Shown: one piece after another, positions 43,598 through 55,251 of the stretch
Numbering within the stretch: position 1 is the first letter of the stretch
How the letters are laid out: each line of letters starts with the position of its first letter
Source of the DNA: Betaproteobacteria bacterium
GTDB lineage: Bacteria; Pseudomonadota; Gammaproteobacteria; Burkholderiales; SG8-39
Assembly: GCA_016713125.1 (NCBI GenBank)
Contig: JADJPT010000012.1
Coordinates: 62,001 to 126,000 of the forward strand
Reading direction: 5' to 3'
DNA length: 64,000 nt
Made by a program: the position numbers and the translations under genes
The notes under the pieces: model-generated
The model's input: the letters and a program-made list of their open reading frames with translations, nothing else
What the model was told of the DNA's origin: nothing
The model's database searches: none

Positions 43598-45058
43598 TCA
43601 GCCCGTTCCACCCACGGTCAGCCCGTCGATGCGCAGCGTCGGCTGGCCGACGCCCACCGGCACGCTCTGGCCTTCCTTGCCGCAGGTGCCCACGCCCGAA
43701 TCGAGCGCCATGTCGTTGCCGATCATGGCCACGCGCGTCAGCGCGTCCGGGCCGTTGCCGATCAGCGTCGCGCCCTTGACCGGGTGGGTGACCTTGCCGT
43801 TCTCGATCATGTAGGCCTCGGCCGCCGAGAACACGAACTTGCCGTTGGTGATGTCCACCTGCCCGCCGCCGAAGTTCACCGCGTACAGGCCCTTCTTCAC
43901 CGAGCGCAGGATTTCCTGCGGGTCGTGGTTGCCGCCCAGCATCACGGTGTTGGTCATGCGCGGCAGCGTCAGGTGGGCGAACGATTCGCGCCGGCCGTTG
44001 CCGGTCACCGGCATCTTCATCAGGCGCGCGTTCAGGCTGTCCTGGATGTAGCCGCGCAGCACCCCGTCCTCGATCAGCACGGTGCGCTGCGTCGGGTTGC
44101 CCTCGTCGTCGATCGACAGCGAGCCGCGGCGATCCGGCAGCGTGCCGTCGTCGACCACGGTGACGCCCTTCGCGGCCACGCGCTCGCCGATGCGCCCCGA
44201 GAAGGCCGAGCTGCCCTTGCGGTTGAAGTCGCCCTCCAGGCCGTGGCCGATCGCCTCGTGCAGCAGGATGCCCGGCCAGCCCGGCCCGAGCACGACCGGC
44301 ATGGTGCCCGCCGGCGCCGGCCTGGCGGCCAGGTTCACCAGCGCCTGCGAGACGGCCTGCCCGGCGTACTCGGCCAGTTTGGCGTCGGTGAACATCGCGT
44401 AGTCGGTGCGTCCGCCGCCGCCGGAGGAACCGGATTCGCGTCGGCCGTCCTGCTCGGCGATCACCTGCACCGAGCAGCGCACCAGCGGACGCACGTCGGC
44501 GGCCAGCACGCCGTCCGAGCGCGCCACCAGCACCACCTCGTATTCGCCGCCCAGGCTGGCCATCACCTGGGTGACGCGCGGGTCGAGGGCGCGGCACATC
44601 TTCTCCAGGCGCTCGAGCATGGCGACCTTGGCCTCGGAGGGCAGCGACTGCAGCGGGTCGACCGGCGCATAGCGCGGCACCTGCACGCGCAGGCGGCCGG
44701 CTCCGGGGGCCGCGACGCTCTTCGACTGCCCGGCGCGCGCGATGGCGCGCGTCGCCAGCGCCGCGTCGTTGAGCGCGGCCAGGCTGATGTCGTCGGAATA
44801 TGCGAAGGCGGTCTTCTCGCCGGAGATCGCGCGCACCCCCACACCCTGCTCGATGTTGAAGCTGCCGGACTTGACGATGCCTTCCTCGAGGCTCCAGCCC
44901 TCGCTGCGCGTGTACTGGAAGTACAGATCGGCGTAATCGATGCGGTGCGCGTGCAGCGCGCCGAACACGTCGGCGAGCCGGCCCGGCTCGAGGTCGTAGG
45001 GCGCGAGCAGGCAGGATTCGGCGGTGGCGAGCAGGGTCTGCTGGGACGGCATGGGCAT
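43598..45058 (-). CDS. tldD: TldD metalloprotease
   Basis: About 486 residues from the ATG at 45058; an ATG two codons later is equally possible. Zinc motif HEAIGH with downstream Cys in VGTCGKEGQSVPVGVGQPTLRID, both characteristic of TldD. With TldE it forms a protease that removes leader peptides and degrades unfolded peptides; no tldE is in the window. It lies downstream of yhdP on the same strand, an arrangement seen in other Proteobacteria, with an 84-base gap. Confidence 0.95.
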   Translation of the reverse strand: MPMPSQQTLLATAESCLLAPYDLEPGRLADVFGALHAHRIDYADLYFQYTRSEGWSLEEGIVKSGSFNIEQGVGVRAISGEKTAFAYSDDISLAALNDAALATRAIARAGQSKSVAAPGAGRLRVQVPRYAPVDPLQSLPSEAKVAMLERLEKMCRALDPRVTQVMASLGGEYEVVLVARSDGVLAADVRPLVRCSVQVIAEQDGRRESGSSGGGGRTDYAMFTDAKLAEYAGQAVSQALVNLAARPAPAGTMPVVLGPGWPGILLHEAIGHGLEGDFNRKGSSAFSGRIGERVAAKGVTVVDDGTLPDRRGSLSIDDEGNPTQRTVLIEDGVLRGYIQDSLNARLMKMPVTGNGRRESFAHLTLPRMTNTVMLGGNHDPQEILRSVKKGLYAVNFGGGQVDITNGKFVFSAAEAYMIENGKVTHPVKGATLIGNGPDALTRVAMIGNDMALDSGVGTCGKEGQSVPVGVGQPTLRIDGLTVGGTG

Positions 45059-45142
45059 TGGATTCAGACGAGGAAGCAGAGAGGCATCATAACAAACGGG
45101 GCGCGCACGCCGCGCTGCGCAGTCCACGCTTCGCGCAAGGTC

Positions 45143-48100
45143 TCAGCGCGGCGGAGCCTGCGGTCCGGAGGGCGGCGGTCCCTCGGGCTGGCTGGAGGCG
45201 CCCGAGACCTTGGCGACCTTGGGATCGGTCCAGGTGCCGGTCAGCGCGTAATCGAAGGCAAAGATCTGCCCGAGCGGGTTCTTGAACATGCGCTGCGCGA
45301 TCATGGTCGCCACGCCGGCCACCGGATTGAGCAGCCCCACCACCGTCGAGGCCGTGTCGCCCAGCTGCGGCACCACGCGCACATGCAGGTTCTGCGTCTC
45401 GCGCGCCAGGTCGGTCTCGCCGTCGATGTCGACTTCGGCGGCCGGGCCGCGCATCTTGAAATCCTTGGTGCGCATCACGCCCTTGTCGATATGCATGGAG
45501 CTGGTAATGCGGTCGAAGGCGAAGCCCTTGGAGAACACGTCGCGGAAATCCAGCGCGATGCGCCGCGGCAGCATCTGCATGCTCATCAGCGCCACCAGCT
45601 TGCCGATGCCCGGCTCGATCTCGAGGAACTGGCCGTTCTCGGCCTGCAGGGAAAGATCGCCGGACAGGCTGGGATAGTCGAGGCCCAGCGGATCGCCGTT
45701 CCAGTTCAGGCGCCCCGACAGCTTGGCGGTGCCGCCCTTCACCGTGTCCTTGGAGCCCAGGCGGTCCAGGTATTTGCCGGCGTCGTTGACCTCGAGGGCG
45801 AAATCGAGCGCGGTGCGCGCCGGCGTCGCCGCGGCGCCCGACCCGCCCACCGTCCACAGCCCCTTGCCGGTCAGCGAGGCTTCCGGGTTGAGGCTGGCCA
45901 GGCGCTCGATGCGCCAGTTGCTGCCCTCGGGCTGCGCCACCACCTCGACGCGGCCGAACTGCTTGCCGCGATAGTTGAAGCGCTCGGCCACCAGATCGAC
46001 GGCCGGGTAATCCTTGGTGCCGCCGGCCGCGGCGGCACGCGCGCCCGGCGCATCCGGCGGCGGAGTGAAATAACTCAGTCGCGCGGTCAGCCGGCCGCGC
46101 CCTTCGCTGCGGTAGCCGATGTCGCCCGACATCTCGGAGGCGGTCATGCTGGCCTGCCAGCCGCGCGCGTCGGCACCGGCGCGCAGGGCCAGGTTGCTGA
46201 TGCGCTTGCCGTAGACGTCCAGCGATCCCAGGCGCAGGTCGAAGCTCGCGGTGGCGGGCGCGGCGGTCGGTGGCGTCGCCGCCGCCGGGGCCGTCACGGC
46301 AGCCGGGGCCGCCGGAGTCGTCGCCGCTGCGGCCGCCGTCCCGCCGGACAAATCGGCCGCCGTCAGCAGCGGCAACCAGGCGTCCAGGTTCAGCGACGGC
46401 AGGCTGCCCGACAGCAGCAGGCCGTTACGTTCGGGCAGGCGCGCCGCCTGGTTGAGTCCCACGCCGGTGCGCTGCACCACCGTCGCGGCGCCCTCGCGCC
46501 GGCGCTGAAACTCGGCGCTCAGGCTGCGGCCGGCGACGCCGGCGCACCAGGCACGCCGACGCCGCCCACCGACAGGCTGATGCGATCGCCGTTCTCCTCG
46601 GGAACGATCTCGACGCGCAGCGGCAGCGCTTCCTGCGCCGGCTTGGCCAGCGGCGCGGGCAGTTCGCTCGCCACGCCGCGCAGGCTGGATTCGAACACCA
46701 CGCGCGTGTTGCGGCCGCGCGATTGCAGCGTCGCCGCGTACGGCGCGCCGCCGCTCAGGTAACGCTTCCAGGGATGGTCGAAGTAGCCGCGCATGCCGGC
46801 CACGGTCGCCTCGCCGCGCGCGTTGATCAGCAGCCCGCCTTCCGGGCGCGAACCGCCGGAGACGTTCACCGTGCCGCCGAACAGGCTGCCGCGCACGTCG
46901 CGCACCGCGAGCGTGCTCTCGGTGAACTCGATGCGACCGGCGGCGCGCTCGATCTGCGGCAGGCGGCTGTCCACGGTCAGCGTGTTGGCTGCGAACTGGT
47001 AGGCGCCGGCCAATCGCGGTTTGGCGGCGCCCTCCAGCGGCAGGTCGAGCTTGAGCCGCAGCTGCCCGCGCCCCGCGGCCTGCATGCCGTCGGTGGCGCC
47101 GTCTATCATCTGGCGCACCGGGCTCTGCTGCACATAGCGCAGGAAATCGCCGGTCGGGCCCTCGGCCGTGCCGCTCAGCGCGAGTTCGGCATTGGCCTTG
47201 CCCAGCCTGGGCAGACTGACGCGCACGCCCGAAAGCGCCGCGCCGAGGATGCGACCCTTGCGGCCGACGATTTCCATGCGGTCGCGCTCGAACAGCAGGT
47301 CGGCCTCGATGCCTTCGATCCTCGGCCAGCCTTCGACGTAATCGAGCAGGCCGTTGGAAACTTTGGCCGCGACCTGGAACTGCCCCTTGGCCGGATCGAT
47401 GAACGGAAAATCCTTCAGATCGCCCCGCAGGCGCAGGCGCACGTCACTGGCCGATCCGCCCAGCACCGCGCGCCCCAGCCAGCCGCGCGTGGCGGTGCCG
47501 GACGCAAAGGGCATGTATTTCCAGATATTGCGCGCATCGGCGCGCGCCAGCTGCGCCGACAGGTCGATGGTGCCGGGCCCGCTGCCGGTCCAGGTGTAGC
47601 GGCCGAAGGCGCTGCCCGCCAGGTCCGGATTGGAGAATGCGAGATTGGCCAGGTTGAACTGCAGCGGCAGGCCGCCGGCCCCGGCGCCGACCTCCCAGCC
47701 CACCTGCCCGACCAGGGAATCGAGCCTGATGCGCGGCTCCGGAAACACCTTGGGCAGGTCGAATTCGGACTTCTGCGCCGACAGGTAGAGCGTGCCCCTG
47801 CGTTCGGTGGCGTCCAGCGAACCGGTCAGGCCGGCGAAACCCGGAATGCGGCCCCAGGGATTCATCGCCAGGTCGGCGAAGCGCGTGCGCGCCGTATAGG
47901 CGCTCGGTTGCGCGGGCTCGCCGCGCCAGTCCACTTTGGCCTCGAACAGCCTGCCCTGCGGCGCGAGCTCGGCCAGCCGCGCACGCAGTTCGGCCGGGAA
48001 CGGCAGGGCCTCGGCCACCAGCGCCAGCGGCGCGAACTCGAGCAGGTTGGCGCTGAACGAGCCCTTCATCAGCGCACCGCCGGCCGGATGCTCGACCGAC

Positions 48101-49185
48101 AGGCGCAGGGTGGCGGGCTGCTGGGCGGCGCCGCCCGTGGTGCGGAACCCCAGTTCGCGCGAACCCAGTTCGTAACCCTTGGGCGTATAGCGCCCGGACA
48201 GGCGTCCCTGCAGGTGCGCCAGCTCGAGCATGGGCAGGCCGCTGCCCAGCCTTGCGGACACGTCGGCCAGCGCCACGTCGGCGACCGCGCGGCGCAGGCG
48301 CCCCTGGAACAGCGTGAGCCACACGCGCAACGCACCCTGGCCGCCGCGCACGTCGACCGGATAGTCGACCCAGGCGCGCCACGCGGCCAGGTCGGTGTTG
48401 CCCAGCTCGGCGTAGACGCGCCCGTTCCAGGCGCGCAGTTCCTTCACGCTGTGCCCGACCCGCGCGGCGCGCAGGTCGATCGAGGAACCCAGCTCGCGCG
48501 GCGGGCGCGCCGACAGGCCGATGGCATGTTCGTCGTCGTCGTTGGCAAGGCGGAAATCGAGCGAAGTCAGGCGCAGTGGCGGGGCGCCGCGCTGCTCGTC
48601 TATCCATTCGATCTCGGCGTTGCGGATCAGGATCTCCTTCTGGCCCAGCACCCAGTCGGCCAGGCTGCCGTCGCCCTTCTCCTCGGCGAGGCGTATGCCG
48701 GCCACCGTGATACCGCCCTGCACGTCGCGACGCACCGAGAGCTTGAGGTCGTCGACTTCGAAGGAGTGCAGGCGCAGGTCCATGAACAGCAGGGAACGCC
48801 AGGAGATCACGTTGATCACGCTGGGCAGCAGCAGCGCCTCGCGGCCCTGCTTGTCGAACAGCCGCACGTTGACCAGATCGAGCTGCGGCCGCAGGCCTCG
48901 CCAGTCGGCGCTGATGGTCTCGACGGTGACCGGCAGGCCGACGGCCCTGGAGACCGTCGCCACGATGTCGTCGCGATAGCGTTCGACGTTGGGCAGCAGC
49001 CAGTAGCGCAGGCCGAGAAAGAACACCGCGATCAGGAAGAACGCGGCCCACAGAAAGACCTCGATCGAACGCAGGAAGATGCGCACGCTGGTCATGGCGT
49101 GGCGCGCGGCGAGTTCCCAGCCGCCGGGAGAGGAGCGTTCCGACACTGGGTCCGTGCCCGTGCTGGTGTCAGACCCGGTTTGCAT
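45143..49185 (-). CDS. yhdP: YhdP/TIGR02099-family AsmA-like envelope protein (frameshift in this sequence)
   Basis: About 1,347 residues after repair of one shift near 46539-46542, where a missing C joins SVGGVGVPG to AGRSLSAEFQ. One membrane helix (about 43-63) anchors a very long periplasmic beta-rich region with DUF3971 and AsmA-like C-terminal parts (DFRDVFSKGFAFDRI, QIFAFDYALTGTWTDP). These proteins are thought to form hydrophobic bridges that carry phospholipids between inner and outer membranes. An Ala/Thr/Pro-rich linker lies near the middle of the C-terminal part (about 46250-46350). It is divergent from glnE, with 71 bases between starts. Confidence 0.88.
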
Positions 49186-49256
49186 GGTTTCATTGTAACT
49201 GCAAAGCCCGCCCCGGACACCCTCGCAAGGCCCTCTGAAGCCCGCGCCCTTCGCTC

Positions 49257-51988
49257 ATGAACACCCCCACTTCACCGCTGTCCGCGATCGCGGGCAGTTC
49301 GCGTTACGCCGCGCAACTGATGCAGGCGCGGCCGCATCTGGCCATTGAACTGGACAGCGAAGGCGGCGCGCCGTTCTCGCGCCAGGCCATGCAGGCGGCG
49401 CTGTCGGACATGCACGGCGCCGACGAGGAAAGCGCCAAGCGCATCCTGCGCGAACTGCGCCAGCGCGTGTTCCTGCGCGTGCTGGCGCGCGACCTGGCCG
49501 GTCTCGCGCCGCTGGCCGAAGTCTGCGAGGCGATGAGCGACCTGGCCGAAACCGCGATCGCCGCCGCGCTGGACTGGGCCGAGGCCGGACTGGCGGCCAG
49601 CTGGGGCCGGCCGCGCGACCGCGAGGGACGCGCGCTGCGCATGAGCGTGGTCGGCATGGGCAAGCTCGGCGGCCGCGAACTGAACGTGTCCTCGGACATC
49701 GACCTGGTGTTCGTCTATGCGGAGGAGGGCGAAACCGACGGCCGCGGCGCCGACCCGGACCACCCGCGCACGCTCAGCAACCACGAGTTCTTCGTGCGCC
49801 TGGGACGCAAGCTGATCGCGCTGCTGTCCGAACCCACCGGCGACGGCTATGTGTTCCGCGTCGACATGCGCCTGCGCCCCGACGGCGACAGCGGCCCGCT
49901 GGCGATCGCGCTCGATCCGCTGGAAACCTATTTCGTCGCCCACGGCCGCGAGTGGGAGCGCTACGCCTGGATCAAGGCGCGCGCGCTGCCCGGACCGGGC
50001 GAACCGGACGAGGACGAGGCGCGCCGCAGCGCGCTCGAAGCGGTGCGGCGGCCCTTCGTGTTCCGCAAGTACCTCGATTACGCCACCATCACCGCGATGC
50101 GCCGGCTGCACGCCGAGGTGCGCCGCGAGGTGGCACGACGCGAACTGGCCGAACACATCAAGCTCGGCCCGGGCGGCATCCGCGAGATCGAGTTCGTCGC
50201 CCAGGCCCTGCAGCTGGTGCGCGGCGGCCGCGACGCCGCGCTGACCGTGCGCCCCACCTTGCAGGTGCTGGCGCGCCTGGCCGAGCGCAGGCTGCTGCCG
50301 CAGGCGGCGGCCGACGAACTCTCGGCAGCCTATGTGTTCCTGCGCAGGCTGGAACACCGCCTGCAGTATCTGGACGACGCGCAGACCCACACGCTGCCCG
50401 CCGACGCCGGCGACCGCGCCCTGATCGCCGCCATGCTCGGCTTTGCCGACTGGGCGGCCGCGGCGCAGGAGATCGCCGCGGTGCGCGAAACCGTAGCGCG
50501 CCATTTCGGCGCAGTGTTCGCCGAGGCGCAGGACGAAGCCTCGGGCCTGGACGCGGTGTGGCAGGAGGATGCCGAGGCGGTCGCGCAGGTGCTGCAGGCG
50601 CACGGCTTTCGCGAACCCGCCGCCACCGCCGCGCGTGTCTCCGCCACGCGCTCCAGCCAGCGTTACGCCGCCCTGCCCGCGGACTCGCGCCAGCGCTTCG
50701 ACGCGCTGGTGCCGCGCCTGGCGGCGGCGGCGGCCAGGACCGCGCAGCCCGACGCCACGCTGACGCGCGGCCTGGACCTGATCGAGGCGATCGCGCGCCG
50801 CGCGGCCTACCTGGCCCTGCTGGCCGAGCACCGCCAGGCCCTGGAGCGGGTCGCGCGCATGATCGGCGTGTCGAGCTGGGCGGCGGAGTTCGTCACCCGC
50901 CACCCGCTGCTGCTCGACGAGCTGCTCGACGACCGCGTGCTGTACGCCGAACCCGACTGGCAGGCCTTCGCCGGCGAACTGGCCGCGCAGACCGCGCTGT
51001 TCGCGGGCGACACCGAACGGCAGATGAACGTGCTGCGCGAAGCGCACCAGTCGCAGGTGTTCCGCCTGCTGGCGCAGGACCTGGCCGGCCTGCTGACCGT
51101 GGAGAAGCTGGCCGACCACCTGTCGCTGCTCGCCGACCTGCTGCTGGCGCGCACGCTGGACCTGTGCTGGTCGCAGCTGCGCAACCGCCATCGCGAGGAC
51201 GCGCCGCGCTTCGCCGTCATCGCCTACGGCAAGCTGGGCGGCAAGGAACTCGGCTACGCCTCCGACCTGGACATCATCTTCGTCTACGACGACCCGCACC
51301 CGGGCGCTGCGGAAACCTACGCGCGCCTGGCGCAGCGCCTGAACAACTGGCTGACCAGCCGCACCTCCTCGGGGCAGTTGTTCGACACCGACCTGCGCCT
51401 GCGCCCGAGCGGCGCCAGCGGGCTGCTGGTGTCCTCGATCGAGGCCTTCACGCAGTACCAGGAGAACGAAGCCTGGGTGTGGGAACACCAGGCGCTCACC
51501 CGCGCGCGCCATTGCGCGGGCGACGCGGCCGCCGGCGCGGCGTTCGAAGCGGTGCGCGAGCGCATCCTGCGCCGGCCGCGCGAGGCGGCCGCGCTGGCCG
51601 CCGAGGTGCTGGCGATGCGCGAGAAGATGCACGCCGCGCACCCCAACGCGAGCGGGCTGTTCGACGTCAAGCACGAGCGCGGCGCGATGATCGACATCGA
51701 GTTCATCGTCCAGTACCTGGTGCTGGCGCACGCGCACCGGCACCCGCAGCTCACCGCCAACCTGGGCAACATCGCGCTGCTGAAGATGGCCGCCGAACTG
51801 GGCCTGATCGACGCCGCGCTGGCCGAGCGCGTGCGCGACGCCTATCGCGAGTTTCGCAAGCTGCAGCACGCGCTGCGCCTGGCCGGCGCGCAGTACGCGC
51901 GTGCCGCACGCCGGCGTTGAAGCGCACGCGCAGGCCACGCGCGCTGCGGGCGCAGGTGTTCGGCGCGGCCGGCGAGGCGCCGGGCTGA
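49257..51988 (+). CDS. glnE: Glutamine synthetase adenylyltransferase/deadenylylase (C-terminal frameshifts)
   Basis: About 911 residues with two nucleotidyltransferase domains: the deadenylylase GMGKLGGRELNVSSDIDLVF at 133-152 and the adenylylase YGKLGGKELGYASDLDIIF near 657. GlnE adds or removes AMP on glutamine synthetase according to nitrogen status via PII. As written the frame stops at 51920 after QYARAARRR. Restoring a GC dinucleotide near 51896-51901 and another near 51934-51944 restores a family-like tail (YARVPHAGVEAHAQ..., LRAQVFGAAGEAPG) with stop at 51988. Both are contractions of CG repeats and are likely sequence errors. Confidence 0.92.
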
Positions 51989-52039
51989 GCGGCGGGAGGC
52001 GAGGCGGGGTGTGCTTGTGCGTGCGTGGCGCGTGCGCGG

Positions 52040-52828
52040 CTACGGCGCGCGCATGAACCAGATGTCGCCGTAGTGCGCGTGCGCGTTGTCGCCGGTGTTG
52101 TCGGCATCGCTCATCACGCCCACCGAGATCACGTCCCAGGCCTCTTCGCCGAAGGCCAGGCGGTAATCCTCGATCACGTTGCGGCGGAACGATTGCCACT
52201 TGCCGATGCTGTCCTCGCCGCCGCCGGCGACGATCATCTGTATGCGGTCGGTGTGCGGATTGGGCAGCACCGTGCCCGGCGCGTGACTGTGCGACCAGAC
52301 GTACATCAGCGTGGCATAGGGCAGCTCGCGGCCGGAGATGGCCTTGATCAGGCGCATCTTTGCGCGCGTGCCCACATCCAGCGACTGCGGGTCGCCGTGG
52401 AAGGTGACCACCAGGCGCGCCGGCGAATCCTCGCGGCTGGCCAGGCGCTTGTCGGCCCCGGCGACCGCGTCGTCGACGCGCCAGCGCCATTCCACCCAGG
52501 GATGCTTGCGCAGGTCGATGCTTATGTCGCGGTACAGGCCGGAAGCCGAGGCCTCGGCCCTGGCCTCCAATGCCACGCCGTGGCCGGTGTCGACCAGCGT
52601 GTACTCGGTGCGCGGCTTCGAGGGCAGGATGATGTAGGGCTTCCAGCCCGGCGGCAGCGGACCGTCGCTGAGGCGCCGGGAGAAACGGCCGACTTCGACC
52701 AGCAGCGCCGGCTCGGCGGCGGACCCGCCGGCGGTACGCTCGGGACCGCCATCGGAACCGAGCTGCGCGCAGCCGGCGAGGGCGACGCATACAGTGGCCA
52801 GGACAAAAAGCTTGCGAACTGTGGGCAT
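52040..52828 (-). CDS. DUF3047 family lipoprotein
   Basis: 262 residues. A lipoprotein signal peptide ends in LAGC (Cys20), so the mature protein is likely membrane-anchored in the envelope. The body matches DUF3047: DISIDLRKHPWVEWRWRVD, YVWSHSHAPGTVLPNPHTDR and MSDADNTGDNAHAHYGDIWF, which look like a beta-sandwich carbohydrate-binding type fold. The family function is unknown to me. It is divergent from ilvE with 66 bases between starts and convergent with glnE. Confidence 0.85.
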   Translation of the reverse strand: MPTVRKLFVLATVCVALAGCAQLGSDGGPERTAGGSAAEPALLVEVGRFSRRLSDGPLPPGWKPYIILPSKPRTEYTLVDTGHGVALEARAEASASGLYRDISIDLRKHPWVEWRWRVDDAVAGADKRLASREDSPARLVVTFHGDPQSLDVGTRAKMRLIKAISGRELPYATLMYVWSHSHAPGTVLPNPHTDRIQMIVAGGGEDSIGKWQSFRRNVIEDYRLAFGEEAWDVISVGVMSDADNTGDNAHAHYGDIWFMRAP

Positions 52829-52894
52829 GAACGGGCGCCGTGGGACCTTGAGTTGGTTAAAATAGCATTTTCACGCTGAAACTGGAGTCACACC

Positions 52895-53878
52895 ATGTCG
52901 ATGGCCGACCGCGACGGATACATCTGGTACGACGGCAAGCTCGTTCCGTGGCGCGAGGCGACCACCCACGTCCTCACCCACTCGCTGCACTACGGCCTCG
53001 CCGTGTTCGAGGGCGTCCGGGCCTACAACACCGTCAGCGGCACGGCGATCTTCCGCGTCGAGGAGCACACCGAGCGCCTATTCAATTCGGCGCACATCTA
53101 CATGATGAAGATCCCCTACACGCGCGAGCAGATCATCGAGGCGCAGAAAGAGGTGGTGCGCGCCAACAAGCTCGAGGAATGCTACATCCGCCCGATCGCG
53201 TTCTACGGCTCCGAGAAGATGGGCGTTTCGCCCAAGGGCGCCAGGGTGCACGTGGCGATCGCCGCCTGGCCGTGGGGCGCCTACCTGGGCGCCGACGGCC
53301 TGGAGAAGGGCATCCGCGTGAAGACCTCCTCGTTCGCGCGCCACCACGTCAACGTCTCGATGTGCCGCGCCAAGTACTCCGGCACCTACGCCAACTCGAT
53401 CCTGGCCAACGCCGAGGCGCTGGACAACGGCTATGACGAGGGCCTGCTGCTCGACGTCGACGGCTTCGTGGCCGAGGGTGCCGGCGAGAACATCTTCATG
53501 GTCAAGAACGGCAGGATCTACGAACCCGAGCTGACCAGTTCGCTGATCGGCATCACGCGCGACTCGGTGATCCAGCTCGCCGCCGGGCTGGGCTACAAGG
53601 TCGAATCGCGGCGCATCACGCGCGACGACCTGTACATCGCCGACGAGCTGTTCTTCACCGGCACCGCCGCCGAAGTCACGCCGATCCGCGAAGTCGACGG
53701 CCGCATGGTGGGCGCCGGCAAGCGCGGCCCGGTCACGGCCAAGCTGCAGAAGGCCTTCTTCGACCTGGTCAAGGGCAAGAACAAGCGCCACGCCAAGTGG
53801 CTGGCGCCGGTGGCGGCGAAGAAGGCCGCCGCCAAACGCGCGGCCAAGCCGGCCAAGCCCGCGGCGAAGAAGAAGTAG
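52895..53878 (+). CDS. ilvE: Branched-chain amino acid aminotransferase
   Basis: 327 residues. PLP-dependent class IV aminotransferase: HYGLAVFEGVRAY, the PLP Lys160 in CRAKYSGTYANS, and GAGENIFMVKNG. It performs the last step of Ile, Leu and Val synthesis. ATG at 52895 follows GGAG. The usual C-terminus (HAKWLAP) is extended by about 25 residues made almost only of Lys, Ala and Pro, like histone-H1/AlgP-type tails. A small zinc-finger gene follows seven bases downstream. The tail is not part of the catalytic fold and its function is unknown. Confidence 0.95.
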   Translation: MSMADRDGYIWYDGKLVPWREATTHVLTHSLHYGLAVFEGVRAYNTVSGTAIFRVEEHTERLFNSAHIYMMKIPYTREQIIEAQKEVVRANKLEECYIRPIAFYGSEKMGVSPKGARVHVAIAAWPWGAYLGADGLEKGIRVKTSSFARHHVNVSMCRAKYSGTYANSILANAEALDNGYDEGLLLDVDGFVAEGAGENIFMVKNGRIYEPELTSSLIGITRDSVIQLAAGLGYKVESRRITRDDLYIADELFFTGTAAEVTPIREVDGRMVGAGKRGPVTAKLQKAFFDLVKGKNKRHAKWLAPVAAKKAAAKRAAKPAKPAAKKK

Positions 53879-53885
53879 GTCGGTC

Positions 53886-54083
53886 ATGGCCGACGCCGCA
53901 CGCGATCCGCAGCGCATCGAGGTGACCGAGAAGGACCTGCCGGTCCACTGCCCGCCGCCCTCGGCGCCGCTGTGGGCGCGGCATCCGCGCGTGTTCCTCG
54001 ATGTGACCAGCCACGGCAGCATGCGCTGCCCCTACTGCGGCACCGAGTTCGTCTACAAGGGCGCCGCGCCCAGGGGCCACTGA
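53886..54083 (+). CDS. Small zinc-finger domain protein (zf-CHCC type)
   Basis: 65 residues with the motif HCPP near 21, a conserved HPRVFLDV, and MRCPYCGTEFVY; the Cys/His residues form a CHCC zinc site like that of NDUFS6-related bacterial proteins. This small gene is commonly found directly after ilvE in beta-proteobacteria, as here (seven-base gap), with waaF following. Its role is unknown; a complex I or envelope assembly link has been suggested only by homology. Confidence 0.82.
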   Translation: MADAARDPQRIEVTEKDLPVHCPPPSAPLWARHPRVFLDVTSHGSMRCPYCGTEFVYKGAAPRGH

Positions 54084-54135
54084 GGCAGTGCGTGGCCGCC
54101 CGGCCACGCGTGCTTCGGTTTTCCGCCCCGGCCCC

Positions 54136-55211
54136 ATGCCGCGCATGCCGCGCATCCTCGTCGTCGCGCCCAACTGGATCGGCGATGCGCTGATGGCGCA
54201 GCCGCTGCTCGCGCGCCTGCACCAGCGCCTGCCCGGCCTGAGATCGACGCGCTGGCGCCGCGCTGGGTGCAGCCGCTGCTCGAGCGCATGCCCGAGGTCG
54301 CGCAGACCATCGAGAGCCCGTTCGGCCACGGCGAGCTGCGCCTGCGCGCGCGCTGGCATCTGGGCCGCGATCTGGCGAAGCGCGGCTACGACAAGGCCAT
54401 CGTGCTGCCGAACACGCTGAAGAGCGCGCTGGTGCCCTTCTTCGCCGACATTCCGCTGCGCGCGGGCTACGTGGGCGAGTCACGCTATGGCCTGCTGAAC
54501 GTGTTGCACAAGCTGCCGAAGAAGGACCCGCCGCCCATGGTCGAGCGCTACCTGGCGCTGGCCGACGTGCCGGGCGCAGCGCTGCCGCCCATGCCGGCCA
54601 CCCGGCTCGCCGCCTCGGGCGCCAATCTGGCGCGCACGCTGGCCGAGCTGTCGCTCGCGCCGCCCTCGGACGCGCGTCCGGTGGCCGCCCTGTGCCCCGG
54701 TGCCGAATACGGTCCGGCCAAGCGCTGGCCGGCCGGACACTTCGCGGCGCTCGCTGCCGATCTGGGCGAACGCGGCTATGCGGTGTGGATCCTCGGCTCG
54801 GCCGCGGACCGCGCCATGGCGCAGGAGATCCTGGCCGCGCGCCCCGCCATCGCCGCCCACACCACCGACCTGTGCGGCCGCACCGACCTGGGCGCGGCCA
54901 TCGACCTGCTGGCGGTCGCCAACGTGGTGATCAGCAACGACTCGGGCCTGATGCACGTGGCCGCGGCGCTGGACCGCCCGCTGGTGGCGCTGTTCGGCTC
55001 CTCCAGCCCCGCGCACACGCCGCCGCGGCCGCCGGAAGGCTCGCGGCGCACGCGCATCCAGTACCTGGGCCTGGACTGCAGCCCCTGTTACGCGCGCGAG
55101 TGCCCGCTGGGGCATTTCCGCTGCATGCGCGATCTGCAGCCGCAGCGCGTACTGAGCGAGGCGCTGGCGGCGGCGGCCACGCCGCGGACAGAGGCCGGCG
55201 CAGCGGCGTGA
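54136..55211 (+). CDS. waaF: ADP-heptose:LPS heptosyltransferase II (frameshift in this sequence)
   Basis: About 358 residues of the GT9 family. The N-terminal ILVVAPNWIGDALMAQPL gives the acceptor domain; a missing G between 54240 and 54241 shifts the frame; the rest continues with EIDALAPRWVQPLLERMPEV, CPGAEYGPAKRWP, VISNDSGLMHVAAAL (the GT9 ADP-heptose motif) and CSPCYARECPLGHFRC. It adds the second heptose to the LPS inner core. Two ATGs (54136, 54145) are possible starts. It lies in the ilvE-zinc finger-waaF cluster. Confidence 0.9.
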
Positions 55212-55251
55212 TAGCATCGCGCCGCTTTCGCAGCCCTCACGCAGAACTCCC

